Origin: Lachnospiraceae bacterium AD3010
GTDB taxonomy: Bacteria; Bacillota; Clostridia; Lachnospirales; Lachnospiraceae
Reading direction: 5' to 3'
Length of the DNA stretch: 47,854 bases
NCBI GenBank assembly: GCA_000622025.1
Contig: JHWU01000025.1
Location: 1 to 47,854 of the forward strand
Shown here: piece after piece, positions 8,469-17,078 of the stretch
Layout: the number at the start of each line of letters is the position of its first letter
Numbering within the stretch: the first letter of the stretch is position 1
Position numbers and translations under genes: made by a program
The notes under the pieces: generated by a model
The model's input: only the letters and a program-made list of their open reading frames with translations
Told to the model about the DNA's origin: nothing
The model's database searches: none

Positions 8469-10029
8469 AAGAAAAAAGGTAACGCTTATTGCAAGAATGA
8501 TGGCAGCCCTTATGGTTGCGGTAGTCCTAATCATATCAGAGTTTGTCTATATCTTTGCTTTAAAGCCCGCAAGGGTAAGGGCATACGCTGGGGAGATAGA
8601 CGGTGACACGATAGTAATCCCAACGGAGGATCCGGAGGAAGATGAAGAACCGGAACCTGTAAAACCGATAGTAAAGATAATAATAAAAGAACCACAAGAA
8701 TGGCACAGGAAATCCGCCAGAGTAAAGATCTCCGCTGAAGACATAGCAGACAGCGGAGATTTTGTTTTGGCAGAAGCAAGGGCAAAGATCGGAAACAGCG
8801 GAAGCTGGACTGACATCACGGACTCCATGGAGATTGGGATAAGTGAGGACTGCGTAATATACGTGGAAGTAACTGACACGGAGGGCAGGACATACAGCAA
8901 GAATAAAAAGATCAGCTGCTTTGATAACACGAAGCCTACACTTAATGCTGCGGTAAATAACGGGAGCCTCACCATTGAAACGAATGATGAGGATTCGGGG
9001 GTAAAGGTAGTCTATGTGAACGGCTTTGAGTTTAATGATCTCACGGAAGGAAGCATAAATATCCGTATGCAGCAGTTCGACACAGGATACGAGAATTTCT
9101 CGATCCAGGCCATGGATAACGCCGGGAACCTGTCGGAAACCTACAAGGTAAAGAATCCGTATTACAGGAAAAAGGACGGCTCCGGGAAGGAGGCAAAGAT
9201 CCTTCCGGAAAGTGCCAGTCCCACGAAACCTGCGGAGGCTGTGGCGGAAGTCACTGATCACATAAAGACCGATGGTGACGGAAATATCCTTAAAAATGTC
9301 AGCAGTAACAGCGTGGAAAAATCTGAAAGCAAAGAGGATGAAAAGAAGAAAGCCCTCGCAGAAGCTGACAAGGAGGAAACAGGAAAAGCAGAGACCGTGA
9401 CCGGAAAAGGCAGGGAGTTCTATACCATCGAAGCAAAGAGCGGAAAGGTATTTTACCTCATTATCGACCGGGACGGGGAGAATGAGGAAGTGCATTTCGT
9501 GACGGATATCACGGAGAATGACCTTCTTAACGTGACGGATGACACAAGCGGAATCCTTCCCCAGAATGCGGCATACACGGATGCCGACGGAACCGTAAAT
9601 GACAGCGCACTTCCGAACAACAATATCCTTCCGGACAGCCTTATCGGGAAGGCTTCAGATAATCCCGGGATAATGGGAACTGAGGAAACAGAAGAAAACG
9701 CTTCAACCGAAGCTCTGTCAGAGGATGAGATCCCCTGGGAGGAAAAGGAAGAAAGCCCATTTGGAAAGATCGCTTTCATCGTGATAACCGGAGTGCTTTT
9801 CGGAGCAGTTATCTTCGCTGTTAAGAAGATAAGGAATAATCCGGATGACCAGTATTACGAAGACGAGGACGATGAAGACGAGGATGGGGAAGAATACCCA
9901 CAAGAGGAAGAAAGCGAAGAAAAGAATGTGGAGGATGCTTTCTTTGACGAAGTGGATGATGAAGAAGCGAAAGAAAGATATGAAAAAGATACAGACTATG
10001 AAGAGGAGGAAGACGATACATGGATTTAA
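8440..10029 (+). CDS. DUF4366-type surface protein of the conjugation module
   Basis: A 529-residue protein with an N-terminal signal or anchor helix (about residues 17-41), an extracellular region containing Ig-like sheet segments (about 70-240), a low-complexity Lys/Glu/Asn linker, a conserved DUF4366 region (about 325-365, with REFYTIEAKSGKVFYLIIDRDG), a second membrane helix (about 445-465) and a very acidic cytoplasmic tail. It is probably an envelope-spanning component or adhesin of the transfer apparatus. The ATG at 8440 has AGGAGAAAGG upstream; an ATG at 8461 is the alternative. It overlaps topB by 10 bases at its 3' end. Confidence 0.85.
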   Translation: MYRKITGMSKRKKVTLIARMMAALMVAVVLIISEFVYIFALKPARVRAYAGEIDGDTIVIPTEDPEEDEEPEPVKPIVKIIIKEPQEWHRKSARVKISAEDIADSGDFVLAEARAKIGNSGSWTDITDSMEIGISEDCVIYVEVTDTEGRTYSKNKKISCFDNTKPTLNAAVNNGSLTIETNDEDSGVKVVYVNGFEFNDLTEGSINIRMQQFDTGYENFSIQAMDNAGNLSETYKVKNPYYRKKDGSGKEAKILPESASPTKPAEAVAEVTDHIKTDGDGNILKNVSSNSVEKSESKEDEKKKALAEADKEETGKAETVTGKGREFYTIEAKSGKVFYLIIDRDGENEEVHFVTDITENDLLNVTDDTSGILPQNAAYTDADGTVNDSALPNNNILPDSLIGKASDNPGIMGTEETEENASTEALSEDEIPWEEKEESPFGKIAFIVITGVLFGAVIFAVKKIRNNPDDQYYEDEDDEDEDGEEYPQEEESEEKNVEDAFFDEVDDEEAKERYEKDTDYEEEEDDTWI

Positions 10030-12113
10030 TAATAACTGAAAAGCCCAGTGTGGCTGAAAACATATGCAAGGCTCTCGGTATAAGCACCGGGAGCAAAAGC
10101 AAAGGATACTTTGAGGGAGGAGACAGAATAGTCTCCTGGTGCTACGGGCATCTTATTGAACTTGCAGAGCCCGCTGAATACGGGAAGGAGTTTAAGAAGT
10201 GGAACTATGAAAGCCTTCCCATAATACCGGAAATATGGAAGTACGGCGTAAAGGCTGACACAAGGGAACAGTTCGAAGTTCTTAAAACCCTTATGGAGAG
10301 TGCTGATGTAGAGGCTATAGTCCTTGCAACCGATGCCGGGCGTGAAGGGGAACTCATAGGAAGGCTTGTCTATGAGACGGCAGGCTGCAGAAAGCCCATG
10401 AAGAGACTCTGGATCTCATCCATGGAAGAGAAAGCCATAAGGGAAGGCTTTGAAAACTTAAGACCTGCAGAAGACTATGACAATCTCTTTAGCTCTGCCA
10501 AGTGCAGACAGGAAGCTGACTGGCTTGTGGGAATAAACGGGACAAGACTCTTTTCCGTGCTTTACGGCAAGACCCTAAAGGTCGGAAGGGTACAGACCCC
10601 CACCCTTGCAATGCTTACCGACAGGGAAATGGAGATCACAGGATTCAAGAAGGAACCCTTCTATACCGTGCATCTTACAAAAAACGGACTTGATGCCAGG
10701 ACAGAAAAGATAAGGGATAAGGAAAAGGCAGAAGAAGTAAGAACCAAGTGCGATGGAAGAAATGCGGAGATCCTTTCAATAGAGAGGGAAGAGAAGACCC
10801 TGGCAGCCCCGAAGCTCTATGACCTTACTTCATTACAGAGGGATGCCAACAGGCTCTTCGGTTTCACGGCAAAGCAGACCCTGGACTACACCCAGAGCCT
10901 CTATGAAAAGAAACTTGTTACATATCCCAGAACCGACAGCCGGTATCTCACGGATGACATGGAGAAAACCGCAGGGGATGTACTGAAAGCTGCAGCCGTT
11001 CTGTTCAGTTTTACCGGGAATATGGAGTGCGCAGATTACTCAAAGATCCTTGACAGCAGTAAGGTCAGTGACCACCACGCCATTATTCCCACAGTTGAGG
11101 TCTCTAATCTAGAAAAGGAATCCATACCGGAAACGGAAATGAAGATCCTCTCCCTCATAGCTGCCCGCCTTGCCATGGCCGTGTCAGGAAAACACCGCTA
11201 TACCGCGGTAAAGGCCACTATTACCTGTGAAGGAGAAAAGTTCACAGCTGCAGGTAAAGCCGTGACAGAAAAAGGCTGGAAAGCAATAGAGGAAGAATTC
11301 AGGACAGAAGCCGGGATTAAGGGAAATAAGGATGATGAAGAAAAAGCCCTGCCGGAATTAAGTGAAGGACAGATCATAGAAACAGTTAAGACTTCCTGCC
11401 GGGAAGATTTCACAAAGCCTCCGAAGCACTATACGGAAGATACCCTTCTTTCCACCATGGAAAAAGCCGGAGCATCAGATATGGAGGATGATGTGGAGCG
11501 AAAGGGCTTAGGAACCCCTGCGACCCGTGCGGATATCATAGAAAAACTCATAAATGACGGCTTTGTGAAGAGGGAGAAGAAGCAGCTTCTCCCCACAGAT
11601 GACGGAATGAAGCTTATTACCGTTATGCCGGATATCGTAAAATCCCCGAAGCTCACGGCAGAGTGGGAGAATGCCCTCTCAAAGGTTGCAAAGGGGGAAT
11701 TATCCCCGGATGAATTTATGGAAGGGATCAAAAACTTGGTAGAGGATCTTGTAAACACCTACCACGAAGTCGGGGATGATGATAAGGCCATGTTCGGAGG
11801 AAAGACAAAAAGGATCCTCGGAAAATGCCCGAGATGCGGGGAAGATGTGATCAGCGGAAAGTACGGTCCCTACTGCACAAGGAAGTGCGGAATGAAATTC
11901 GGGAAAGCCATGGGAAAGACCCTGACGGATGACCAGGTATCACTTCTCCTTAAGGGAAAGAAGATACTCCTTAACGACATAAAGAGCAAGAAAGGCAAGA
12001 ACTACGACGCTTTTCTTACGCCGAAGGGCATAAGTAACTTCAGCTACACCGATAAAAACGGACAGGAAATAAGCGGATTCCAGTATGACTACCATATGGA
12101 ATTCCCGGATTGA
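10020..12113 (+). CDS. topB: DNA topoisomerase III (type IA)
   Basis: A 697-residue type IA topoisomerase that relaxes or decatenates single-stranded regions of DNA. Element-borne copies are thought to help process transferred DNA. The TOPRIM domain starts MDLIITEKPSVAENI and carries ATDAGREGE. The catalytic tyrosine is Y302 in VTYPRTDSRYL. LGTPATRADIIEKL is the usual downstream motif. The C-terminus (about 600-640) has a four-Cys zinc-ribbon-like segment, CPRC...CTRKC, then a short repeat-type domain. The length is normal for TopB. The start overlaps the DUF4366 gene (ATGGATTTAATAA), showing that it belongs to the same operon. A double hairpin repeat follows its stop codon. Confidence 0.97.
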   Translation: MDLIITEKPSVAENICKALGISTGSKSKGYFEGGDRIVSWCYGHLIELAEPAEYGKEFKKWNYESLPIIPEIWKYGVKADTREQFEVLKTLMESADVEAIVLATDAGREGELIGRLVYETAGCRKPMKRLWISSMEEKAIREGFENLRPAEDYDNLFSSAKCRQEADWLVGINGTRLFSVLYGKTLKVGRVQTPTLAMLTDREMEITGFKKEPFYTVHLTKNGLDARTEKIRDKEKAEEVRTKCDGRNAEILSIEREEKTLAAPKLYDLTSLQRDANRLFGFTAKQTLDYTQSLYEKKLVTYPRTDSRYLTDDMEKTAGDVLKAAAVLFSFTGNMECADYSKILDSSKVSDHHAIIPTVEVSNLEKESIPETEMKILSLIAARLAMAVSGKHRYTAVKATITCEGEKFTAAGKAVTEKGWKAIEEEFRTEAGIKGNKDDEEKALPELSEGQIIETVKTSCREDFTKPPKHYTEDTLLSTMEKAGASDMEDDVERKGLGTPATRADIIEKLINDGFVKREKKQLLPTDDGMKLITVMPDIVKSPKLTAEWENALSKVAKGELSPDEFMEGIKNLVEDLVNTYHEVGDDDKAMFGGKTKRILGKCPRCGEDVISGKYGPYCTRKCGMKFGKAMGKTLTDDQVSLLLKGKKILLNDIKSKKGKNYDAFLTPKGISNFSYTDKNGQEISGFQYDYHMEFPD

Positions 12114-12126
12114 CCTCATATTAATG

Positions 12127-12170
12127 CCTTCCCCCTTTGGGGGAAGGTGGCCCGAAGGGCCGGATGAGGG
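12127..12170. repeat. Dispersed double-hairpin intergenic repeat
   Basis: Two adjacent perfect stem-loops lie between topB and the next small gene: CCTTCCCCC-TTT-GGGGGAAGG (12127-12147) and GGCCC-GAA-GGGCC (12149-12161), followed by GGATGAGGG. From memory, this composite is a common short dispersed repeat in Clostridia genomes, usually intergenic. It may act as a REP-like element, an mRNA-stabilising structure or a weak transcription block. It carries no gene. A computed search of the host genome would show the copy number. Confidence 0.7.
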
Positions 12171-12190
12171 TTTTAAGAAAGAGAGGAAAA

Positions 12191-12328
12191 ATGGACAATA
12201 AAATGACACTCGAACTCACCTTTGAACAGATGGTGCAGTTCATGAATTTCATAAGAGAAGACGTGATAGTTAACGTGACAATAGACGAAGAAGGGGGTGA
12301 TAAGGATGACAGAAGAGAAGAAGTATAA
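12191..12328 (+). CDS. Small hypothetical protein of the conjugation module (45 aa)
   Basis: A 45-residue protein starting MDNKMTLELTFEQMVQFMNF, with an acidic C-terminus. It has no recognisable domain. GAGAGGAAAA stands directly upstream of the ATG at 12191. The reading frame is also open from a GTG/ATG upstream near 12137, but that would translate the hairpin repeat and is not credible. It overlaps the next gene by 23 bases, and the stop lies inside the RadC-like gene, so the two are probably translated together. No function can be assigned. Confidence 0.55.
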   Translation: MDNKMTLELTFEQMVQFMNFIREDVIVNVTIDEEGGDKDDRREEV

Positions 12329-13064
12329 GCTTGATCAGGTCAGCGTGAGATTAAAACTCTGCGAAGAAACGCCTCTTTACAGTACGGAGGCTATAGACTC
12401 TCCTAGAAAAGCCATAGATGTCATGAAAAACATGATGATGGAACTTGACCGCGAATATGTCTGCATCGTGAATATCGATAATGGTGGGAGACCCATAAAC
12501 TTCAATGTGGTCAGCATCGGCAGTGTTAACGCCGCACCTTTCACCATGAGGGAAATAATGAAGGCAGCTATACTCGCCAATGCATCCAGTATCCTTATGC
12601 TCCATAACCACCCGGGCTACCGTACAGAGAAGCCAAAACCCAGCAGGGAGGATGACTGTTCCACCTTAAGAGTCATGATAGCGGCAGATTTCATGGGGAT
12701 CCCGCTCCGAGATCACATCATAGTGTCCGGGGGAACTGGAAGCTGCTATAGCTACAGGGCTGAGTACGGGGACAAATTCAATCCGATGGATATGGGAAAA
12801 CTCCTCGGGGATGCGGGACTGGACGCAGTGTTTGCAGAGCCTGACAGATCTGCAGAATATAAGCCTCTTGCCAAGGTCGAAGAACTGGAAGAACAGAACT
12901 ATAACCAGATTGACAACGTGATAAACAACACGAAGCCAAAGGCACCCCAGAGAAGGCACTCCATCCTCGCAGACCTGAAGCAGAGAAAAGCAGAGCTTGA
13001 TGAACGAGAGCATAAGAAGACAACCATAACCCTCCAGAGGGTAAGTACAGAGAGAAGTAAATAA
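12306..13064 (+). CDS. RadC-like JAB/MPN domain protein
   Basis: A 252-residue protein with a JAB/MPN (RadC-like) domain over about residues 15-165. The metal-binding motif is HNHP (H100, H102), followed by PSRED with S113 and D116, so a JAMM-type metallopeptidase-like site seems complete. RadC-like proteins on mobile elements have unclear function; despite the name, a DNA repair role is not proven. The C-terminal 85 residues are charged and include a segment (ILADLKQRKAELDEREHKK) likely to be helical. The ATG at 12306 has AGGGGGTGA at good spacing and is preferred over the GTG at 12297. A strong terminator begins at its stop codon, so this is the last gene of the conjugation operon seen here. 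Confidence 0.88.
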   Translation: MTEEKKYKLDQVSVRLKLCEETPLYSTEAIDSPRKAIDVMKNMMMELDREYVCIVNIDNGGRPINFNVVSIGSVNAAPFTMREIMKAAILANASSILMLHNHPGYRTEKPKPSREDDCSTLRVMIAADFMGIPLRDHIIVSGGTGSCYSYRAEYGDKFNPMDMGKLLGDAGLDAVFAEPDRSAEYKPLAKVEELEEQNYNQIDNVINNTKPKAPQRRHSILADLKQRKAELDEREHKKTTITLQRVSTERSK

Positions 13065-13110
13065 AATACGGCGGACAGCTGCACTTCCGGGTGTGGCTGT
13101 CCGTATTTTT
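13064..13110 (+). terminator. Intrinsic terminator after the RadC-like gene
   Basis: The arms CGGACAGC (13072-13079) and GCTGTCCG (13096-13103) pair perfectly. They are extended outward by AAAATA with TATTTT and inward by weaker pairing around TTCCGG. The 3' side ends in TATTTTT. The A-rich 5' flank would also let it work in the other direction. It marks the end of the conjugation operon and the start of the cargo region. Confidence 0.85.
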
Positions 13111-13277
13111 AATCCCATCGAGGTTTACATAAATCAAGAACGCCCGTTCGCTTACGAGTCCGGCATATTGGACTGCATTTTTGTTAGGCTAGATGTATCA
13201 AGGGAAGAGGCAACGGAAGAGCAACGGAAAGAAACGGAAAAAACAAGTGGAAACAGATTAATGAAAGATATGAAGAT

Positions 13278-14168
13278 ATGAAGGTAGAAGATGCATTACA
13301 GGAACTGAGAGACTATTACGATAACGGGAATCCTTCGGAGGATGATGAATTCAGGTTTACTGAGGCACTGGGATATCTGATTAAAGAAACAAAGGATCCA
13401 AAGTATATGTGCGAGCTGGGGTGGCACTACTGTTCAAAGAAGAGATTCGATCTGGAGATCAAGTATCTGGAAATGGCTGCAGAGTATAAATATCTCCCGG
13501 CAATCGAAGAACTGGGATATATGTGGTATTACGGCCAGCATGGGGAACAGGATTATGAGAAGGCATTTCATTATTTCTCAATGGGAGCCGGAGAAGTTAA
13601 TGAAGACGGAAACCTTTGGTGCAGGTATAAGCTTGCTGATATGTACCGCTTCGGGCTGTATGTGGAAAAGGATGAACAGAAATACCGGGATATGATCGAG
13701 GATGCGTATAAGTATGTATCTGACGATGGATACTTAAACGAGCCGTTTCCGGAAATTTCCTACAGGCTTGCCGGGATCAGGGTTGAGGAAGGAAAAAAGA
13801 AAGAGGCTGTAGAACTGCTGAAAAGGGCTAAACGATTTATGGCGGAAAGATTGAGTTATGAAGCCTTTTGGGGGCATATAGAGGTGATGGGACGGATAGT
13901 AAGGATGCTTTATGAGCTGATTCCTTTTGATGAAAAGGATTTCGATTTTTATGATCTTTTTTATCTTACTGATAAGCCCGGAAAGATAGCTTTTAAGAGA
14001 GACAAAAAGAAGTACAGGATTGAGGTATCTGATGATAATGATCATGCGATAGGTTTTGAGGGCAGATGGTACAGGAATTTTAATGAGTTCTGTGAAAAAG
14101 GTGAGCTCGGGAAAGAACAGATAACAAATATATATGACGAATTCTATGATTTGGAGGTGGCAGAATGA
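13278..14168 (+). CDS. Sel1-like/TPR repeat protein
   Basis: A 296-residue soluble protein. Residues about 40-150 contain helical repeats of the Sel1 type (for example YLEMAAEYKYLPAIEELG and ADMYRFGLYVEKDEQKY), which normally form a protein-binding solenoid. The C-terminal third (about 225-296) has no recognised domain and is rich in Phe, Asp and Lys. No catalytic motif is visible. The ATG at 13278 has only a weak ribosome site and overlaps the TGA of an upstream 62-codon reading frame, whose reality I doubt. The gene overlaps the next one by ATGA, so it forms a small operon with the J-domain and HIRAN genes. It is probably a scaffold or adaptor. Confidence 0.75.
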   Translation: MKVEDALQELRDYYDNGNPSEDDEFRFTEALGYLIKETKDPKYMCELGWHYCSKKRFDLEIKYLEMAAEYKYLPAIEELGYMWYYGQHGEQDYEKAFHYFSMGAGEVNEDGNLWCRYKLADMYRFGLYVEKDEQKYRDMIEDAYKYVSDDGYLNEPFPEISYRLAGIRVEEGKKKEAVELLKRAKRFMAERLSYEAFWGHIEVMGRIVRMLYELIPFDEKDFDFYDLFYLTDKPGKIAFKRDKKKYRIEVSDDNDHAIGFEGRWYRNFNEFCEKGELGKEQITNIYDEFYDLEVAE

Positions 14169-14959
14169 GCAATCTAATGACGGTTGATAACGGATTTCAG
14201 GAAAGATACGAAGAATACGAGGAGCTCCTTTGCAAGAGGGATCAGCTGAATAAGGAGGCAGCATCCCTTCTCATAGCTTACACAAAAGAATTCGGAGATA
14301 TGATCACCGGAAACTTTGAGCTGAAGATCGATTGTATAAAAAAGAAAAAGATGATTGCATTCTGCCAGAAGCAGATAAACTGCGGTAAGGGCATAGACAC
14401 TGATCTCATGAATACCATGATAGAACAGGAAATGAAGATTTACTATCACGAGCTTCAGGATATGCTCATAAAGAATAAGCTCGCCAAAGATGCAAAAAAT
14501 GTAAGCGAGTTTCGTGCACAGAGAGCGAAGAAGATATACCGGAGACTTGCGAAAATGCTCCATCCCGATATCAATGGAAAGACTGCAGAAAATATGGAAT
14601 TGATGGAGCTCTGGGAAAGAATATCCTACGCATATCAGATAAGCGACGTGGATGATCTTGAAGATCTGGAAATCCTTGTGAGAAAAGCACTTGAGGAACT
14701 GGGAGAAGATAGCTTTGAAATAGCCTATACGAATATAGAGGACAGGATAGAGCGGATAACCAGGCAGATTAATGAGATCCTTACAACGGAGCCATATATT
14801 TACATGGATCTTCTGTGTAATGAGGAAAAGAAAGCAGAAAAGAAGAAGGAACTGGAAGCTGAGAGAGAAGAATATCAGCAGTACCTGAAGGAACTTACAG
14901 AAACCCTGGATAAGATGATACAGGAAGGCGGGGTGAAAATTACATGGGAAATGAACTGA
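14165..14959 (+). CDS. J-domain-like protein
   Basis: A 264-residue protein, largely alpha-helical. Around residues 122-160 is YRRLAKMLHPDIN with the J-domain hallmark HPD at 133-135, followed by a helix (ELWERISYAYQISD) as in DnaJ helix III. The N-terminal 110 residues and C-terminal 80 residues look like coiled coils, so the J-domain is central, unlike DnaJ. It may recruit DnaK to a target held by its coiled coils. The start overlaps the Sel1 gene by 4 bases and the end overlaps the HIRAN gene by 16 bases, so all three are surely cotranscribed. Confidence 0.7.
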   Translation: MSNLMTVDNGFQERYEEYEELLCKRDQLNKEAASLLIAYTKEFGDMITGNFELKIDCIKKKKMIAFCQKQINCGKGIDTDLMNTMIEQEMKIYYHELQDMLIKNKLAKDAKNVSEFRAQRAKKIYRRLAKMLHPDINGKTAENMELMELWERISYAYQISDVDDLEDLEILVRKALEELGEDSFEIAYTNIEDRIERITRQINEILTTEPYIYMDLLCNEEKKAEKKKELEAEREEYQQYLKELTETLDKMIQEGGVKITWEMN

Positions 14960-15336
14960 CTATTGGAAATGAAAACGTCGTGGCTCTGGTACAGAATAAC
15001 AACCTCGGAGATATCATCAAACCCCTTAGCCATGAGATATTGCTCTTTGACTCTTATGTAGCAGGTACCTCATATCTTGAAGATGCAAGTGTTCTTGATG
15101 AGATAAAGGTGGGGGATAAGCTGATCCTCCGGAGGGAAGACAATAAATTCGACAGCAAGGCGATCCTTGTACTGGATGAAAAGGAGCGAAAGCTGGGCTA
15201 TGTTCCGGAAAAGGACAATATTGTATTCTCCCGTCTCATGGATGCCGGGAAGCTCCTTACTGCAAAGATCAAAGCTGTTGCGCCGCATGGCTCGTTCAGA
15301 CAGATAAACATCAGCATATTTTTAGTGGATTTTTAA
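14944..15336 (+). CDS. Stand-alone HIRAN domain protein
   Basis: A 130-residue protein. Residues about 35-128 match the HIRAN domain: the VAGTSYLED segment, VGDKLILRREDNKFDSKAI, LGYVPEKDN and the final beta strand INISIFLVDF. HIRAN domains bind the 3' end of single-stranded DNA in HLTF-type helicases and occur alone or fused to nucleases in bacteria. Here there is no attached enzyme. The gene overlaps the J-domain gene and shares its operon. A second, different HIRAN protein occurs at 25644. Confidence 0.82.
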   Translation: MGNELTIGNENVVALVQNNNLGDIIKPLSHEILLFDSYVAGTSYLEDASVLDEIKVGDKLILRREDNKFDSKAILVLDEKERKLGYVPEKDNIVFSRLMDAGKLLTAKIKAVAPHGSFRQINISIFLVDF

Positions 15337-15349
15337 GGAGGCAAGGGAA

Positions 15350-15487
15350 ATGGAACGGTTTATATTCTGGCTGAAAAGACGATTTTACAGGAAAGACCAT
15401 TTATGCAGGTGCTTCTGTGTTACCTGTGAGCATTATGAGAAATGTAAGGGAGAGATAGTGTTATCATGGAAAACAGATTTTCAATAG
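15350..15487 (+). CDS. Small Cys-rich basic protein (45 aa)
   Basis: A short gene with a very good ribosome site (AAGGAGGC, 15335-15342) at the proper distance before its ATG. The 45-residue product is basic at the N-terminus (FWLKRRFYRKDH) and has CRCFC..C.....C, five cysteines in 14 residues (19, 21, 23, 26 and 32) with a His at 28. This suggests a small metal-binding knuckle. It overlaps the next gene by 22 bases in another frame. I do not recognise the family, so no function is proposed. Confidence 0.5.
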   Translation: MERFIFWLKRRFYRKDHLCRCFCVTCEHYEKCKGEIVLSWKTDFQ

Positions 15488-15660
15488 AGAGAGGGCAATA
15501 CGCTTATACGAAGGATGGAAGGGTCATAGAAATATCTGAAGTCAAGGAAAATGGATTGAAATATACAGGTATAGAAATAGGTAATGGTAGAAAAACAGTG
15601 GTGGATCTAAATTGGTCCGATATATATGGAATTGCTTTTGGGCTTGATAAGGCGGTTTGA
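15466..15660 (+). CDS. Small hypothetical protein (64 aa)
   Basis: A 64-residue acidic protein with a probable all-beta fold (FSIERGQYAYTKDGRVIEIS, then YTGIEIGNGRKTVVDLNWSD). No domain is recognised. The start overlaps the upstream 45-residue gene, and GGGAGAGATAGTG precedes the ATG. It sits 32 bases before the PcfJ-like gene. Small proteins of this kind often accompany PcfJ-like genes on elements, but that is only positional. Confidence 0.5.
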   Translation: MENRFSIERGQYAYTKDGRVIEISEVKENGLKYTGIEIGNGRKTVVDLNWSDIYGIAFGLDKAV

Positions 15661-15692
15661 TGGCGCTCAAACATTTTTGAGGGAGAACAATA

Positions 15693-16976
15693 ATGCTGGA
15701 AATTCAGATGAAAGAAAATACCTGGAAGCCTCCGGTACTTTTTGATTTTGAAATTGAAAGGATTGCTGATCATCGGAGGTCCCTTGTAGAGGACTGGCAG
15801 GATTATATTGTTTTTATAAGGCTATTTCCGTATATTGACATGCTTTTTGTGCGAGAAAACGACAGTACAAAAGAAACATCAACATATCGTTTCGTTTTTG
15901 GGGACGGATATACCTGGGACCAAAAGCAGGAAAAAAGATTCATGGAAATATGCCTAGGAAATGATCACATCAATTTCAGCTATGCGGATATGAATGAAAT
16001 ATATCAGTATTATTCTTCCAAATACCCTGAATGGCACTTGAAAAGGTATCATACGGATTCTATCAGAATGTTGGATCATATATACCACTGTATGAGAAAG
16101 AACACAGTAAAGGAGTTGTTATATAAATCGGGACTCGATGAACTTGCTTATAGATCTAATGGAATTGATGCGATTGATCTGCTTTCCAGCAGTCCTTCCG
16201 AAATATATGGGTTGAATATCCGTATTATAAGAGCAATGAATTGCGAAGTGGGTGCAGAAATACTGAATGAGGGAAAATATAGGATTTATCTAAAAAACTT
16301 AAACTATATGTTCCCCGATGTGTTTTCACATCCGATGAATGATGCCCAATGCAGATACCTGAAATATCTGATTGACGGGGAGCTTACTGTAGGTGAAGTT
16401 GGAAGGTTATATTTATCCAGAAGACCCAATCTTTCAGGAATATGGTGTGATTCACTATATGATCTGTTTATGATTAAAGATATCATAGAAGAAGAGTGGG
16501 AGACCATTAGAAAAATTGATCCGATATATAAGAAATATCTGGATAATAAAGATAAGACGACCGAATTAAGACGGTTTCTGCTTTATGGGAGAAAAGACTA
16601 TGATAAAAAAATTCGGCGTTCCAACAGGAAAAGGGATTACGACTGGCAAGAGAGAGATAAGGGTTATGTAGTCAGATATCCTCAGACTTCTAATGATTTC
16701 TGCAGGGAAGCTGTTTATATGAAAAACTGTCTGCTGACCTACATGGAGGCTTATATAGAAAATGATACGACAATTTTGTTTATGCGTACCACAGAGAATT
16801 TTAATAAACCATTTATAACGATAGAGATATACGAGAACCGGCTAACTCAGGCTTATCACAGGTGCGATCAAGACTGTACAAAGGAAGAGGCAGAATGGAT
16901 AAGGCAGTATTGCAGGCGACATGGAATAGACATTGGTAAATTCGCATTTAATACTGAGATCGATGATCTGGCGTAA
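15693..16976 (+). CDS. PcfJ-like domain protein
   Basis: A 427-residue protein. The C-terminal third (about 320-415) shows the PcfJ signature: YVVRYPQTSNDFCREAVYMKNCLLTY is its core (residues about 327-352), followed by ILFMRTT, KPFITIEIYENRLTQAYHRCDQ and a helical end. The N-terminal part has no clear relative. PcfJ was named from the conjugative plasmid pCF10, and its biochemical role is unknown. GGGAGAACA precedes the ATG. From here on, the sequence is visibly richer in A and T than the conjugation block. The gene is followed by 102 bases without a gene, then a regulator stub. Confidence 0.75.
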   Translation: MLEIQMKENTWKPPVLFDFEIERIADHRRSLVEDWQDYIVFIRLFPYIDMLFVRENDSTKETSTYRFVFGDGYTWDQKQEKRFMEICLGNDHINFSYADMNEIYQYYSSKYPEWHLKRYHTDSIRMLDHIYHCMRKNTVKELLYKSGLDELAYRSNGIDAIDLLSSSPSEIYGLNIRIIRAMNCEVGAEILNEGKYRIYLKNLNYMFPDVFSHPMNDAQCRYLKYLIDGELTVGEVGRLYLSRRPNLSGIWCDSLYDLFMIKDIIEEEWETIRKIDPIYKKYLDNKDKTTELRRFLLYGRKDYDKKIRRSNRKRDYDWQERDKGYVVRYPQTSNDFCREAVYMKNCLLTYMEAYIENDTTILFMRTTENFNKPFITIEIYENRLTQAYHRCDQDCTKEEAEWIRQYCRRHGIDIGKFAFNTEIDDLA

Positions 16977-17078
16977 CGTTTATTGTGCATTATTACTATA
17001 AAACTACATTCAATTCGGGCTTGATTTGTGGTAAAATATCACTTGGTTGTTAACTAAATCAGTCTATGGAGGGGTGTC

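Noticed and set aside
8560-9495. Long open frame on the - strand (311 codons)
   Set aside because: It lies wholly opposite the DUF4366 gene, has no ribosome site and no recognisable product. It is a by-product of the codon composition of the + strand gene.
13093-13281. 62-codon frame starting with GTG before the Sel1 gene
   Set aside because: The supposed start lies within the terminator hairpin at 13064-13110 and there is no ribosome site. The overlap with the Sel1 start (ATGA) is suggestive, but not enough to call a gene.
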